A DNA stretch of 64,000 bases from Pseudomonadota bacterium (GTDB taxonomy: Bacteria > Myxococcota_A > Polyangia > GCA-2747355), in the NCBI GenBank assembly GCA_016711215.1, contig JADJTL010000002.1, forward strand, positions 620,001 to 684,000, read 5' to 3'. Positions 43,222 through 51,237 of this stretch are shown here, piece by piece; within the stretch, counting starts at the first letter, position 1; each line of letters starts with the position of its first letter. The notes below the pieces were generated by a model. That model was not told where the DNA came from. It did not search any database and saw only the letters and a list, made by a program, of their open reading frames with translations. The position numbers and the translations under genes were made by a program.

Positions 43222-45674
43222 GGCTCCTCCCAGCGCGCGTAGGCGATGGTGACCACGCTGTCGGGCTCGAGGCGCCCGAGCCCCAGCAGCACGATCGCGT
43301 TGGTCGCCGCGTGATAGACGAAGCCTCCGGCGCGGCTGCGCGGCAAGACCCGGCCGTCGAGCGTGACGCGCAGGCTGGCGCTGATCGGCACCTCGGCCAG
43401 CTTCAGCGGCGAGCCCTTGGCCAGCAGGTCCTCGAGGATCACCTGCATGCTCGGGCCGAGGTCCGGCTGACAGATATCGAAGGTCTGACCGCCGAGCATC
43501 CGGCTGAGATCGAGGTAGCCGTGCGCGATCTGCACCGAGCGATTGTCGCAGCTACCCGGGCAGAGGCCGCCGATGACATGGACGATGGCCTCGCTCCCCG
43601 GGAAGGCGCTGTCTTGGCCGGTGAAGAGCTTGAAGTAGGGCTGAAGGTCCGTCTCCAGCCGCGTCGCGGTCTCGGCAGGGAGCACGCATTGGCTCGAGTT
43701 GGCGTTGACGTAGTCGAGGTCGTCGTCCTGGGGCACCTCGTCCGTGACGATGATGACCAGCGTCTCGGCGCCCTGGCGGATCCGACTGGGCAAGGCCGCG
43801 TCGCCCGGTGCGGCGCGGGGCAGGTGCCGCTCCACGGCGCGGCGCGCGTTGGTCATTCCCCACTCGTCGCCACCCTCATAGCCGGGTGGATTGCGCACGC
43901 AGGCCGCAAAGATCGCGCCCTCGCTGGGGAGCAGGAAGCGATCCGCCCCGCCGCCGTCGCTCGGGTCGCTGGACGCGCGGGAGCAGAAGCGCCCCACCGT
44001 GGGCTGAATCCTGCCCGTGTCGCCCCAGTCGCTGCTGTCGGGCGGGATGATGTTGGTCACGCCCATGCGGAAGTCGAGCCCGGCGGCGAGCGCCTGGCCG
44101 AAGAACGCCGCGGCGTTACTGGCGATGTCGGCGCGGTTGTCGCTCATCGAGAAGGACTCATCGATCACCCAGATGATGTCGACCGGGGGCGAGCTCTGAT
44201 GCGGTATGGTGGACTCGCATTCGCGCCGCGCCGCCCGGCCGGCGCGACCGAGCAGCGTGCCGCTGGCCACGTCCTCGGCGACCCAGGGCAGCTCGCTTCC
44301 GGCGGCGTTCTCGCCCTCGTAGGTCGTCAGCGCGACGACGAAGACCGCACGCCCGTCCTTGCGCATCACCACCGCGGCTCGCAGCACAAAAAAGCTAGCG
44401 TCGATACGCGGCGTAGCCGGCCAGCCCTGAATGACCGCCGGTGCGCCCATCAGCGCCTCGAGCACGGTGCGCCGCACCTCCGCCAGCTGCCAGGGCGCGC
44501 TCGGCACCAGGTCCACGACGAGCTTGCTGACCAGGTCGAAGCCGTCATGCGAGCGCCCCGGTGCCCCACTGGCGCGCAGCCGCACGGCGCCGTCCCGGCC
44601 GACCTCGCTGTTGCGCACGGCCGTGATCAGGCGATCGGCCTCGGAGCGCACGTCCGCGCTGATCAGCGGCAGCGTGACGACGAAGCCCAGCGTCGCCTGC
44701 GTGCCCTCGACCAACTCGAAGGCGGCTGCCGCGCTGCCTGCCGGCGCGCTGCTCGCCGAGAGCGGCGTATAGCTGGCGCGCGCATCGAGCGCGAGCGTCC
44801 AGTCCCCGAGCGCGGCGCCGCTCGTATGGGTGCTCACCTCGCGCTGCCCCCCCTGGTGCAGGGGCGTGCTCGGCACGCAGACGCCCGCGCCGATCAGGGC
44901 GTCCGTCCCTAGCCCGAAGGTGTCCTCCAGCCGCGGGTCGCTCTCGCCCTGCGAGCAGGCGAAGAGCGCCAGCGGCGCGCAGCCCCCGCCGGCGCCGCCC
45001 GTGCACTGCTGGCCGGGGCCGCAGGCGTCCGCCGCCACCGGCGCGCAGCCGGCCACGACCTCGCCGCAGTGGCGGCGACAGCAGCCGACGTGCGCGTTGC
45101 CGTCGTGATCCTCGAGCGCATCGAGGACCCCATCGTTGTCGCTATCGAGGTCGATCGCGTCGGCGAAGTTGTCGCGGTCCGTGTCTACCGGCGGCGTGAG
45201 CGGATCGGCGTCGCCAGCCTCGATCGCGTCGGTGATCCCGTCGCCGTCGCTGTCGTCGTCGAGGTAGTCCGGCGTCCCGTCGTCGTCGCTGTCGCGGCCG
45301 AGCGCGCAGCCCTCGTCGCGATCGAGGATCGTGTCGTGATCGCTATCCTGCGCCTCGTCGCAGGCGCCCGGCGGTCCGTCGGGCCGCACGCGCGCGTCGC
45401 GCAGCCGGCCATCGGCGCTGCCCGCGTCGCGCCCTACACTGCCGCCGCGGTCGCGGGGGAGCGCCCCGTCGGCCAGCACCATGGCGTCGCGGTCGAGGGC
45501 GGCGTCGACGCTCTCGCGGCTCTTGAGGTCGAAGTCGAGCGTAAAGGAGCAAGAGGTCGTCAGCGCCGCCGCGAGGGCCAAGGCGAGGCGACGACAGCAG
45601 CGGTTGGTGCGCAAGAGCGTGGCCTCCTCAGCCCGTGCCGCTGGGGCGGTGCGCGTCTCCATGAGTAGGGCCAT
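43218..45674 (-). CDS. VWA-domain lipoprotein with thrombospondin type 3 calcium repeats
   Basis: 818 aa, ATG 45674, two bases after the previous stop (ATG 45662 is possible). The signal peptide ends at Cys42 (LALALAAALTTSC). Residues about 95-200 are Asp-rich calcium loops (DSDDDGTPDYLDDDSDGDG; DLDSDNDGVLDALED). A Cys-rich stretch follows (CCRRHCGEVVAGC). A von Willebrand A domain occupies roughly 520-740, with MIDAS DESFSMSDN and later IIVTDEVPQDDD. The C-terminal portion is beta-rich. Such proteins sit on the outer surface and bind partners through metal. Middle gene of the operon. Confidence 0.87.
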   Translation of the reverse strand: MALLMETRTAPAARAEEATLLRTNRCCRRLALALAAALTTSCSFTLDFDLKSRESVDAALDRDAMVLADGALPRDRGGSVGRDAGSADGRLRDARVRPDGPPGACDEAQDSDHDTILDRDEGCALGRDSDDDGTPDYLDDDSDGDGITDAIEAGDADPLTPPVDTDRDNFADAIDLDSDNDGVLDALEDHDGNAHVGCCRRHCGEVVAGCAPVAADACGPGQQCTGGAGGGCAPLALFACSQGESDPRLEDTFGLGTDALIGAGVCVPSTPLHQGGQREVSTHTSGAALGDWTLALDARASYTPLSASSAPAGSAAAAFELVEGTQATLGFVVTLPLISADVRSEADRLITAVRNSEVGRDGAVRLRASGAPGRSHDGFDLVSKLVVDLVPSAPWQLAEVRRTVLEALMGAPAVIQGWPATPRIDASFFVLRAAVVMRKDGRAVFVVALTTYEGENAAGSELPWVAEDVASGTLLGRAGRAARRECESTIPHQSSPPVDIIWVIDESFSMSDNRADIASNAAAFFGQALAAGLDFRMGVTNIIPPDSSDWGDTGRIQPTVGRFCSRASSDPSDGGGADRFLLPSEGAIFAACVRNPPGYEGGDEWGMTNARRAVERHLPRAAPGDAALPSRIRQGAETLVIIVTDEVPQDDDLDYVNANSSQCVLPAETATRLETDLQPYFKLFTGQDSAFPGSEAIVHVIGGLCPGSCDNRSVQIAHGYLDLSRMLGGQTFDICQPDLGPSMQVILEDLLAKGSPLKLAEVPISASLRVTLDGRVLPRSRAGGFVYHAATNAIVLLGLGRLEPDSVVTIAYARWEEP

Positions 45675-45676
45675 CG

Positions 45677-46738
45677 TCAAAACGCCCAGCGCGCGCCGAC
45701 GCCGCGCGTGGTCACGGACACCTGGGCGCCGCGCGCGCTGCCGCGACCCGCGCCGCTGGCCTGCGCGGGCGCGCCCGGTCCACGCGAGGCCGTGGCCGAG
45801 GGGTTCGCCAGCCAGAGCACGAGCCCGGTGATGGCCGCCGTCAGGCCGACACCGAAGGCGAGGTCGGCGCCAAGCGCCAGGCGCTTGCCGCCCTCGAGCT
45901 CCGCGCGCGAGCAATCCGGGCAGCGGTCGGCGAGCTCGGCGCGCCGTTGCGTCGCCAGCAGCGCGAGCACGCCGCCGGTCGCCAGCGCCGCGCCCCCGGC
46001 GCCAAAGGCGACCCAGGCGGCGGTGCGGGAGGGGGCCCTGTGGGAGGGAGCCCGGTCCATGCGGTCGCGCAGCGTGCCGGCCGCGCCGCCTACGCTCGCG
46101 CTGGCTGGCCCGCTCGTCGTCGCATCGTCGTCGCCCTCGGTGGCATCCCAATCCTGAGACAGGGCCGCGCCCCCGGGGCTCGTGGGGGCGACGGCGCCCG
46201 GTTTTGACGCAGCGGCCGCCAAGGTCGCTCGCTCGCTCGGCGCGCCCTCGCAGCCGCCGCGGTCGCCGTTGAGCAGCGCCTGGCCGCAGATGATCGCGCT
46301 GCCGTAGTCGCCGTGCTGCGCCAACCAGCGGAACTGCGCGTAGCGCTGGGGGGCGAGCCGCGACCGGAGCGACTCGACGTCCACGCTGAGCACGAGCAAG
46401 CCGCCGCGCTGCTCCGCCTCGGCATTGCAGGTGCTGCTCAGCGTGCGCGCCCGCTCCGCGGCTGCCGCGCTCTGGCCCGTGGCGACCAGGCGATCGAGCT
46501 CCGCCAAGCTCCCGTCGACGGGCGTCTGCACCGGGCGGGGCAGGGTCGTCTCGCGCAAACGCGCGCACTCCTGGCGCGCCTGTTCGAGCACGGAGCCGAC
46601 CGGCAGCGGGCGTGCGCGGGTGGCACAGGCGCCGAGCCCCACGACGCCGCCGAGCGCCAGCACGGCGCCGAGCCCCGAGGGGCCGAGGATCAGGAGGAAG
46701 CGTCGGCGCCGCGGGGCCGAGATCAGCAGATCGCGCAA
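45677..46738 (-). CDS. Lipoprotein with helical repeats and a membrane hairpin, unknown function
   Basis: 353 aa. The signal peptide (about 1-38) ends in lipobox LGAC (Cys38). A helical region (40-170; AELDRLVATGQSAAAAERAR, FRWLAQHGDYGSAIICGQAL) resembles TPR-like repeats. After a Ser/Ala/Asp linker there are two hydrophobic segments (WVAFGAGGAALATGGVLALL and GVGLTAAITGLVLWLA). The last residues VSVTTRGVGARWAF form a strand ending in Phe, like an outer-membrane protein end. First gene of the operon with the VWA and Cys-rich lipoproteins; it may anchor or assemble them. Confidence 0.7.
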   Translation of the reverse strand: MRDLLISAPRRRRFLLILGPSGLGAVLALGGVVGLGACATRARPLPVGSVLEQARQECARLRETTLPRPVQTPVDGSLAELDRLVATGQSAAAAERARTLSSTCNAEAEQRGGLLVLSVDVESLRSRLAPQRYAQFRWLAQHGDYGSAIICGQALLNGDRGGCEGAPSERATLAAAASKPGAVAPTSPGGAALSQDWDATEGDDDATTSGPASASVGGAAGTLRDRMDRAPSHRAPSRTAAWVAFGAGGAALATGGVLALLATQRRAELADRCPDCSRAELEGGKRLALGADLAFGVGLTAAITGLVLWLANPSATASRGPGAPAQASGAGRGSARGAQVSVTTRGVGARWAF

Positions 46739-47135
46739 GCTGCGCCTCCCCCCCTGCGTGGAAGAGTGGAATAGGCGCCAACACCGGGAGGGGCCGCAGG
46801 GGGCCCACCCACGTCGCGCCGCGTTTGCTTATCGGGAGCCCCATGCTAACCGAACTCCGCGCGCAGAGCCAAGCTCGCATCGCGCTGCCGGCCAGGCGCA
46901 GCGCCTCGGCAGGGCCAGAAGAGGGGGCGGCAGAGGCGCGGTGGCTTGCTCGCCTGGCGATCGTGTGATCGGGATGCTGTCGGCACCGTCGGGAAGGCCG
47001 GCGCATATCGTCGGCAGGGCGTGGCTGGTTGTCGGCAGGGCGTTGTTGGCAGATATTGTCGGCAACGAGTGCTCACCAGGCAAAGAGCGCTCGCCAGCAA
47101 GCTGATCGACGAGACCGAAGCCCCAGCCCGACGCC
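46739..47135. other. Intergenic region with a 21-bp direct repeat upstream of the HprK-like gene
   Basis: About 400 bp between divergent genes, so it should hold promoters in both directions. GTCGGCAGGGCG begins two imperfect 21-bp units (47010-47030 and 47031-47051), with further GTCGGCA at 47058 and related sequence near 46979. No -35/-10 pair is convincing. Confidence 0.55.
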
Positions 47136-48140
47136 GTGGATACCAGCCGCTACAGCATTCATGGCGTGACGGTGGCGCTGCGGACGGACGTTGCCGCCGT
47201 AGCTCAGGCGCTCGAGGAGCTGCTGGGGGCCTACGGGTCACCGCCTACAGCGTCGCCTGAGCTGGACCCTCCGCCTGACCTCGTGGCAACCCTGCTCGCG
47301 GCCGCCGGCGGCTTCAAGCCGGCGCCCGCGGCCGCGTCGCCGCTGATCAGCTATGGCGCGGTGCACGGGCAGCCACGAGGCGCGGCGCTGGTCCTCAGTG
47401 ATGGCTTCTCGGAGCTGGTGATCGACGCGGCGGGTCGTCGCCTCGAGGGGATGGTGCACCCAGAATCGATGCGCGCGCCCTATGTCTTTGCCGTGCTGCT
47501 CTTCAACCTGGCGCTGCAGCTCGCGCTACGCCACCACGGCCTCTACTACACGCATGCGGCTGCCGTCGGCGATCCGCGCGGGCCTTTGCTGCTCGTCGGC
47601 AACTCGGGGGCGGGCAAGACGACGCTGACGCTGGCCCTGGTGGCTGCGGGTTTGCCCTACCTCTCTGACGACGCGATCTTCCTTCAGACGGGATCGGCCG
47701 GTGTCAGCGTGCTGCCCTTTCGGCGCCCGCTGCACCTCGACGGTGACACGTTGCGCCTTTTTCCGGGCCTCGCGCCGCGGGCCCGTGGCCCCTTCGAGCG
47801 CGCCAGTCGCCTGCGCTGGGATCTCGACCCCTACGCCTGTTTTCCGGGTCAGGTGCGCGAGCGCGCCGCCGCGCCCGCCATGCTGGTGCTGCTGCAGGCG
47901 GGTGACCGGGCCCCGAGCCTCGCGCCAATCACCAGGACTGCGGCGCTGCAAGGGCTGCTACCCCAGAGCGGGCTGGTCATGCTGGGCAGCGCGGCGAGCC
48001 GTCCGCACCTTGAAACCCTTGCAAAGGTGGTGCGCTCTGGAGCAAACTTCGCGCTCGCGCGCGGGTCTGGCTCCGCGGCGGGCCCAGACCGACTGGCCGA
48101 GGCGCTGCGCCTGGCCTATGAAGCTGCGCCTGGCCTATGA
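47136..48140 (+). CDS. HprK-like kinase of a peptide-modification locus
   Basis: 334 aa from GTG 47136. The C-terminal half has the HPr-kinase/PEPCK-like P-loop fold: conserved His140 (YYTHAAAVGD), Walker A GNSGAGKTT (155-163) and LSDDAIFL (Asp pair 178-179). The N-terminal 120 residues are beta-rich. HprK homologues of this type occur next to PqqD/RRE and B2 proteins in lasso-peptide and related RiPP clusters; in at least one lasso cluster such a kinase phosphorylates the peptide. The 3' end consists of 19-bp repeats, so the last residues (AYEAAPGL) come from repeat DNA. First gene of the presumed RiPP operon. Confidence 0.85.
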   Translation: MDTSRYSIHGVTVALRTDVAAVAQALEELLGAYGSPPTASPELDPPPDLVATLLAAAGGFKPAPAAASPLISYGAVHGQPRGAALVLSDGFSELVIDAAGRRLEGMVHPESMRAPYVFAVLLFNLALQLALRHHGLYYTHAAAVGDPRGPLLLVGNSGAGKTTLTLALVAAGLPYLSDDAIFLQTGSAGVSVLPFRRPLHLDGDTLRLFPGLAPRARGPFERASRLRWDLDPYACFPGQVRERAAAPAMLVLLQAGDRAPSLAPITRTAALQGLLPQSGLVMLGSAASRPHLETLAKVVRSGANFALARGSGSAAGPDRLAEALRLAYEAAPGL

Positions 48141-48179
48141 AGCTGCGCCTGGCCTATGAAGCTGCGCCTGGCCTATGAA
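48104..48179. repeat. 19-bp tandem repeat containing the kinase stop codon
   Basis: Four perfect copies of GCTGCGCCTGGCCTATGAA (48104-48122, 48123-48141, 48142-48160, 48161-48179). The stop TGA at 48138-48140 is in the second copy. Because 19 is not a multiple of three, successive copies are read in different frames, so copy-number changes could change the C-terminus. Confidence 0.95.
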
Positions 48180-48241
48180 GACGTCGCCGAGTCCTCGCGG
48201 GGCGACAGCTGAGACGTGCTGCACGAGGGAGGTTTCGCTAA

Positions 48242-48433
48242 ATGGACAGCAAGCGTCGCGATCATGCTTCTGAGCCGGCAGGCATCACCGCCGCCAGCTC
48301 AGGCCCAGCGCGCCCGATCAAGGCCCGCCGGCCCTATGTCACGCCGCAGGTCACCGATGGTGAACCGCTCGTCAACGTGACCCTGCTCTCGGGCGGCGCA
48401 AACCCTTCGTCGCAGACACCCTTCGTTCCCTGA
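48242..48433 (+). CDS. Candidate RiPP precursor peptide
   Basis: 63 aa, ATG 48242 with a strong AGGGAGG at 48226-48232. The N-terminal half is charged and Ala/Ser-rich. KARRPYVTPQVTDGEP has Y32xxP35xV37, close to the YxxPxL leader motif recognised by lasso-type recognition proteins. The C-terminus (VNVTLLSGGANPSSQTPFVP) would then contain the core, rich in Ser/Thr/Asn/Gly/Pro and without Cys. It lies between an HprK-like kinase and a radical SAM gene, the usual place for a precursor. The final FVP and stop come from a 15-bp repeat. Whether it is modified, and where it is cleaved, cannot be read from sequence. Confidence 0.7.
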   Translation: MDSKRRDHASEPAGITAASSGPARPIKARRPYVTPQVTDGEPLVNVTLLSGGANPSSQTPFVP

Positions 48434-48465
48434 AGCTTCGTTCCCTGAAGCTTCGTTCCCTGAAG
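48421..48465. repeat. 15-bp tandem repeat containing the precursor stop codon
   Basis: Three perfect copies of CTTCGTTCCCTGAAG (48421-48435, 48436-48450, 48451-48465). The first copy encodes the last three residues and stop (48431-48433). The unit is self-complementary at its ends (CTTC/GAAG), so each could form a small stem. Confidence 0.95.
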
Positions 48466-48555
48466 GGCTGCAACCGGCGCCAGCGCGGCCTTCCGCCGTG
48501 CCTTAAGGTTGCCGCTGTCCGCCGCGACGCCTAAGCGGCAGCGCGGACCCAAATG

Positions 48556-48635
48556 CAGCAGCGCAGCAACACAGCAACACAGCAACACAGCAACGCAGCA
48601 ACGCAGCAGCGCAGCAGCGCAACAGCGCAACAGCA
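48556..48635. repeat. 8-bp tandem repeat upstream of the radical SAM gene
   Basis: Ten consecutive 8-bp units of the CAGCAACA / CAGCAACG / CAGCAGCG type from 48556 to 48635, decaying to about 48660. The array lies 60-170 bp before the radical SAM start, in the leader of that gene if it is transcribed with the precursor. No gene is in the 48434-48723 gap. Confidence 0.9.
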
Positions 48636-48723
48636 CAGCACAACGCAGCCACGCAGCCATGCGCCTGCGTTGGCGCTGGTTCGCTGCCCCTAACGAGCGG
48701 AAGCCCGCGACGAGCTGAACCAC

Positions 48724-49698
48724 ATGGTCGAGATCACCTTTGAGCTGACGCGGCGCTGCAACTACGATTGCGCCCACTGCCTGCGCGACTTCGACCATAG
48801 CGTCAGCGATCTACCGCTCGAGCTGCTCGACCGTATTCTCGAGCAGGCGGTGCGCTACGGCGTGATCAAGGTCGGCATCACCGGCGGCGAGCCCACGCTC
48901 CATCCGGAGTTCGGCGCGGCGCTCGACCTGATCAACAAGCGCGGCCTCAAGCACCACTTCGTCACCAACGGCACGACCTTCGTCAAGCGGGTGATGCCGC
49001 TGCTGCGGCAACCTTCGCGCCGTGAGGGCCTCGAGTTCGTGGTCTTCAGCCTCGACGGCAGCACGCCGGCGATCCACGATCGCATCCGAGCGCCGAAGTC
49101 CTTCGCCACCGTGATGCGCGCCATCGCCGCCTGCAAGGGCCTCGGCCTGCGCTTCGGGCTCTCGTTCATCATCGGGCAGTACAACCGGGACGACCTCGAC
49201 GGCATCGCGCTGCTCGCCAGTCACCTCGGCGCGGACTTCCTCTCGGTCGACCACACGCATCCGACCCCGGAGAACGTGGCGCTCGGCGTGCCCATCCCGC
49301 TCGAGGAGTGGCGCACGGTCGAGCAGGATCTCCACCGCCTGACGAAGGCCTTCAACCTGCCGATTCGGCCCTGTCAGACCATGTACAACACCAACCCGCT
49401 CTACATGTGTCCGACCAAGGCGGGGCAGGTGCTGCACGTCGATTTCGAGGGCAATCTGATCTACTGCTGCACGCTCTCGGCCTTTCGCGATGGCACGGGT
49501 CAGCGGCGCGATGTCGTCGCCGACCTGCGCACGACGCCGCTCTTCGACGCCCACCGCCTCTGGCTCGAGCGCACCCATCAGCTCCAGCGCGAACGCTTGG
49601 CGATGGTCGAGGAGGGGCGGCTGCGCCCCGCGGACTACCACCCCTGCTTGAGCTGCCACCGTCAGTTCGGACACCTGGAGTGGACAGATGCCTATTGA
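48724..49698 (+). CDS. Radical SAM enzyme with SPASM-like C-terminus
   Basis: 324 aa, ATG 48724 (weak ribosome site). The N-terminal CxxxCxxC is Cys12/Cys16/Cys19 (RCNYDCAHC), binding the SAM [4Fe-4S] cluster; GGEPTLHPEF is the SAM-contacting loop. The C-terminal part holds six further Cys (217, 229, 248, 249, 308, 311; YMCPTKAG, IYCCTLSAF, HPCLSCHRQ), consistent with an auxiliary cluster as in SPASM/Twitch enzymes that modify peptides. Neighbours (precursor candidate, HprK-like kinase, PqqD protein) support peptide modification, for example a C-C, C-S or C-O crosslink. There is no N-terminal PqqD-like domain, so the separate PqqD protein may present the peptide. Its end overlaps the NHL gene by 11 bp. 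Confidence 0.9.
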   Translation: MVEITFELTRRCNYDCAHCLRDFDHSVSDLPLELLDRILEQAVRYGVIKVGITGGEPTLHPEFGAALDLINKRGLKHHFVTNGTTFVKRVMPLLRQPSRREGLEFVVFSLDGSTPAIHDRIRAPKSFATVMRAIAACKGLGLRFGLSFIIGQYNRDDLDGIALLASHLGADFLSVDHTHPTPENVALGVPIPLEEWRTVEQDLHRLTKAFNLPIRPCQTMYNTNPLYMCPTKAGQVLHVDFEGNLIYCCTLSAFRDGTGQRRDVVADLRTTPLFDAHRLWLERTHQLQRERLAMVEEGRLRPADYHPCLSCHRQFGHLEWTDAY

Positions 49699-51106
49699 GC
49701 AAAGCCCCTTTTGGCGGGGAGCCGCCGCGGCGCGCCTCGTGCTGCTCTTCGCCGGGCTGGCCGCCGGCTGTTCGAGTCAGCCTGCGAACGGTCGCGACGC
49801 TTCGTCCCGGCAGGACGGCGGCGCCGATCGCGGCGGGGCAGCGCAGCGCGATGCGAGGGCTGCCCCGCGTGACGCGACGGGTGCAGCGCGAGACGCGACG
49901 GCTGCAACCGTCGATCAGGGAGGCGCTGACGCGCGTCTCGCGCGCGATGGCAGCGCCGCCGATGCGCCTTGGGCCACCGACGCTGCGCGCCCCGATGCCG
50001 GCGCCTCCGATGGCGCTGTGGTGGACGGTGGCGCCGCGGATCAGGGGGCCTTCCGCTGCGAGGACCACCGTCCGGTTACCCTCGCGCCGACCCATGCGCG
50101 CTTGCCCGCGGGCGCGCTGCGCGCGACGCAGCTTGCCGGCGACGGGCAGCCAGGGCAGCGCGACGGCGTGGCCGGCCAGGCCCGTTTCAGCGAGCCGCGC
50201 GGCCTCGCGGCCGACGACCAGGGCGCGCTCTACGTCAGCGAGTGCCAAAACCAGCTAATCAGGCGCCTGCAGCTCTCCAGCGCGATGGTGACGACGGTGG
50301 CGGGCAGCGCTGGGCTCGCTGGTGCGGCCGACGGCCCCGCCGGCAGCGCGCGCTTTCGCTGCCCATCAGACCTGGTCGTGTTGGGGGGCAGCCTCTACGT
50401 CGCCGACACGGACAACGGCACGATTCGCCGCGTCGAGCTCGGCAGCGGGCAGGTGACGACCCTGGCTGGCGCCGCGGGTGAGCACGCCTCTGCCGATGGC
50501 GCCCTGGCCGAGGCGCGCTTCGACCACCCGGGCGGCATCACTGGCCACGGGCAGTCGCTCTGGGTCGCCGACACGGGGAATCAGGTCATTCGCCACGTCG
50601 ACCTCAGCGCCGGCACCGTGATCACCGTGGCCGGGGCGGCGGGTCTGCGCGGGCGGGGCGATGGCCTGAAGGACGTGTCGCGCCTCTCGGGGCCGCGCGG
50701 CTTGGGGACGGACGGCCTCTCGCTCTACATCGCCGATTCGGGGAATAACGCGGTCCGCCGCCTCGACCTGGCCTCGGGCCGCCTTTCGACAATCGCAGGT
50801 GGCGGCGCACCCTTCGGCTATCAGGACGGCGCCTGGAACGCCGCGCTCTTCTTCTCGCCGAGCAAGGTCGCCGTCGATGGCGTGGACCTCTGGGTCTCAG
50901 ACACCAACAACCGCGTGGTCCGGCGCCTCGACCTGCAGGCCTGTACGGTCGGCACGCCGGCCGGCGCTGCGGGCCTTCCCGGCAACAGCGATGGGTTGGG
51001 TCAGGACGCGCGCTTCAGCTGGACAGACGGCGTGGCGCGCGTCTCCGAGGGTGTGGTGGTGGTGGACATGCTGACCCACGCGCTGCGCCTGCTCGCGGCG
51101 CCCTGA
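49688..51106 (+). CDS. NHL-repeat beta-propeller lipoprotein
   Basis: 472 aa, ATG 49688 inside the radical SAM gene. The signal peptide ends at lipidated Cys28 (LLFAGLAAGCSS). A long Asp/Ala/Gly linker (30-125) follows. Residues about 145-470 form six NHL repeats (for example LYVADTDNGTIRRVELGSGQ; LWVADTGNQVIRHVDLSAG; LYIADSGNNAVRRLDLASG; LWVSDTNNRVVRRLDL), expected to make a six-bladed propeller. Being translationally coupled to a radical SAM enzyme is unusual; an export-side role such as binding the product peptide is conceivable but untested. Confidence 0.85.
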   Translation: MPIEQSPFWRGAAAARLVLLFAGLAAGCSSQPANGRDASSRQDGGADRGGAAQRDARAAPRDATGAARDATAATVDQGGADARLARDGSAADAPWATDAARPDAGASDGAVVDGGAADQGAFRCEDHRPVTLAPTHARLPAGALRATQLAGDGQPGQRDGVAGQARFSEPRGLAADDQGALYVSECQNQLIRRLQLSSAMVTTVAGSAGLAGAADGPAGSARFRCPSDLVVLGGSLYVADTDNGTIRRVELGSGQVTTLAGAAGEHASADGALAEARFDHPGGITGHGQSLWVADTGNQVIRHVDLSAGTVITVAGAAGLRGRGDGLKDVSRLSGPRGLGTDGLSLYIADSGNNAVRRLDLASGRLSTIAGGGAPFGYQDGAWNAALFFSPSKVAVDGVDLWVSDTNNRVVRRLDLQACTVGTPAGAAGLPGNSDGLGQDARFSWTDGVARVSEGVVVVDMLTHALRLLAAP

Positions 51107-51237
51107 CTCGCGCACCCTGAAGCCGCACGAAGGTAGCGGGGCTGCTCGTGCGCTCTCTTCGCGCTAGGAGGGCGGCAGTTGGGGCGCTGCGCTGCCCCTG
51201 CCCGCAAAACGGGGGCCCGGGGCGCGACCGCGATCCT

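Noticed and set aside
43155..44912. A 585-codon plus-strand frame opposite the VWA gene
   Set aside because: Antisense to a protein with a VWA domain; no independent evidence.
48104..48179. Possible attachment site
   Set aside because: Four perfect adjacent units form a simple tandem repeat; no integrase or tRNA is nearby.
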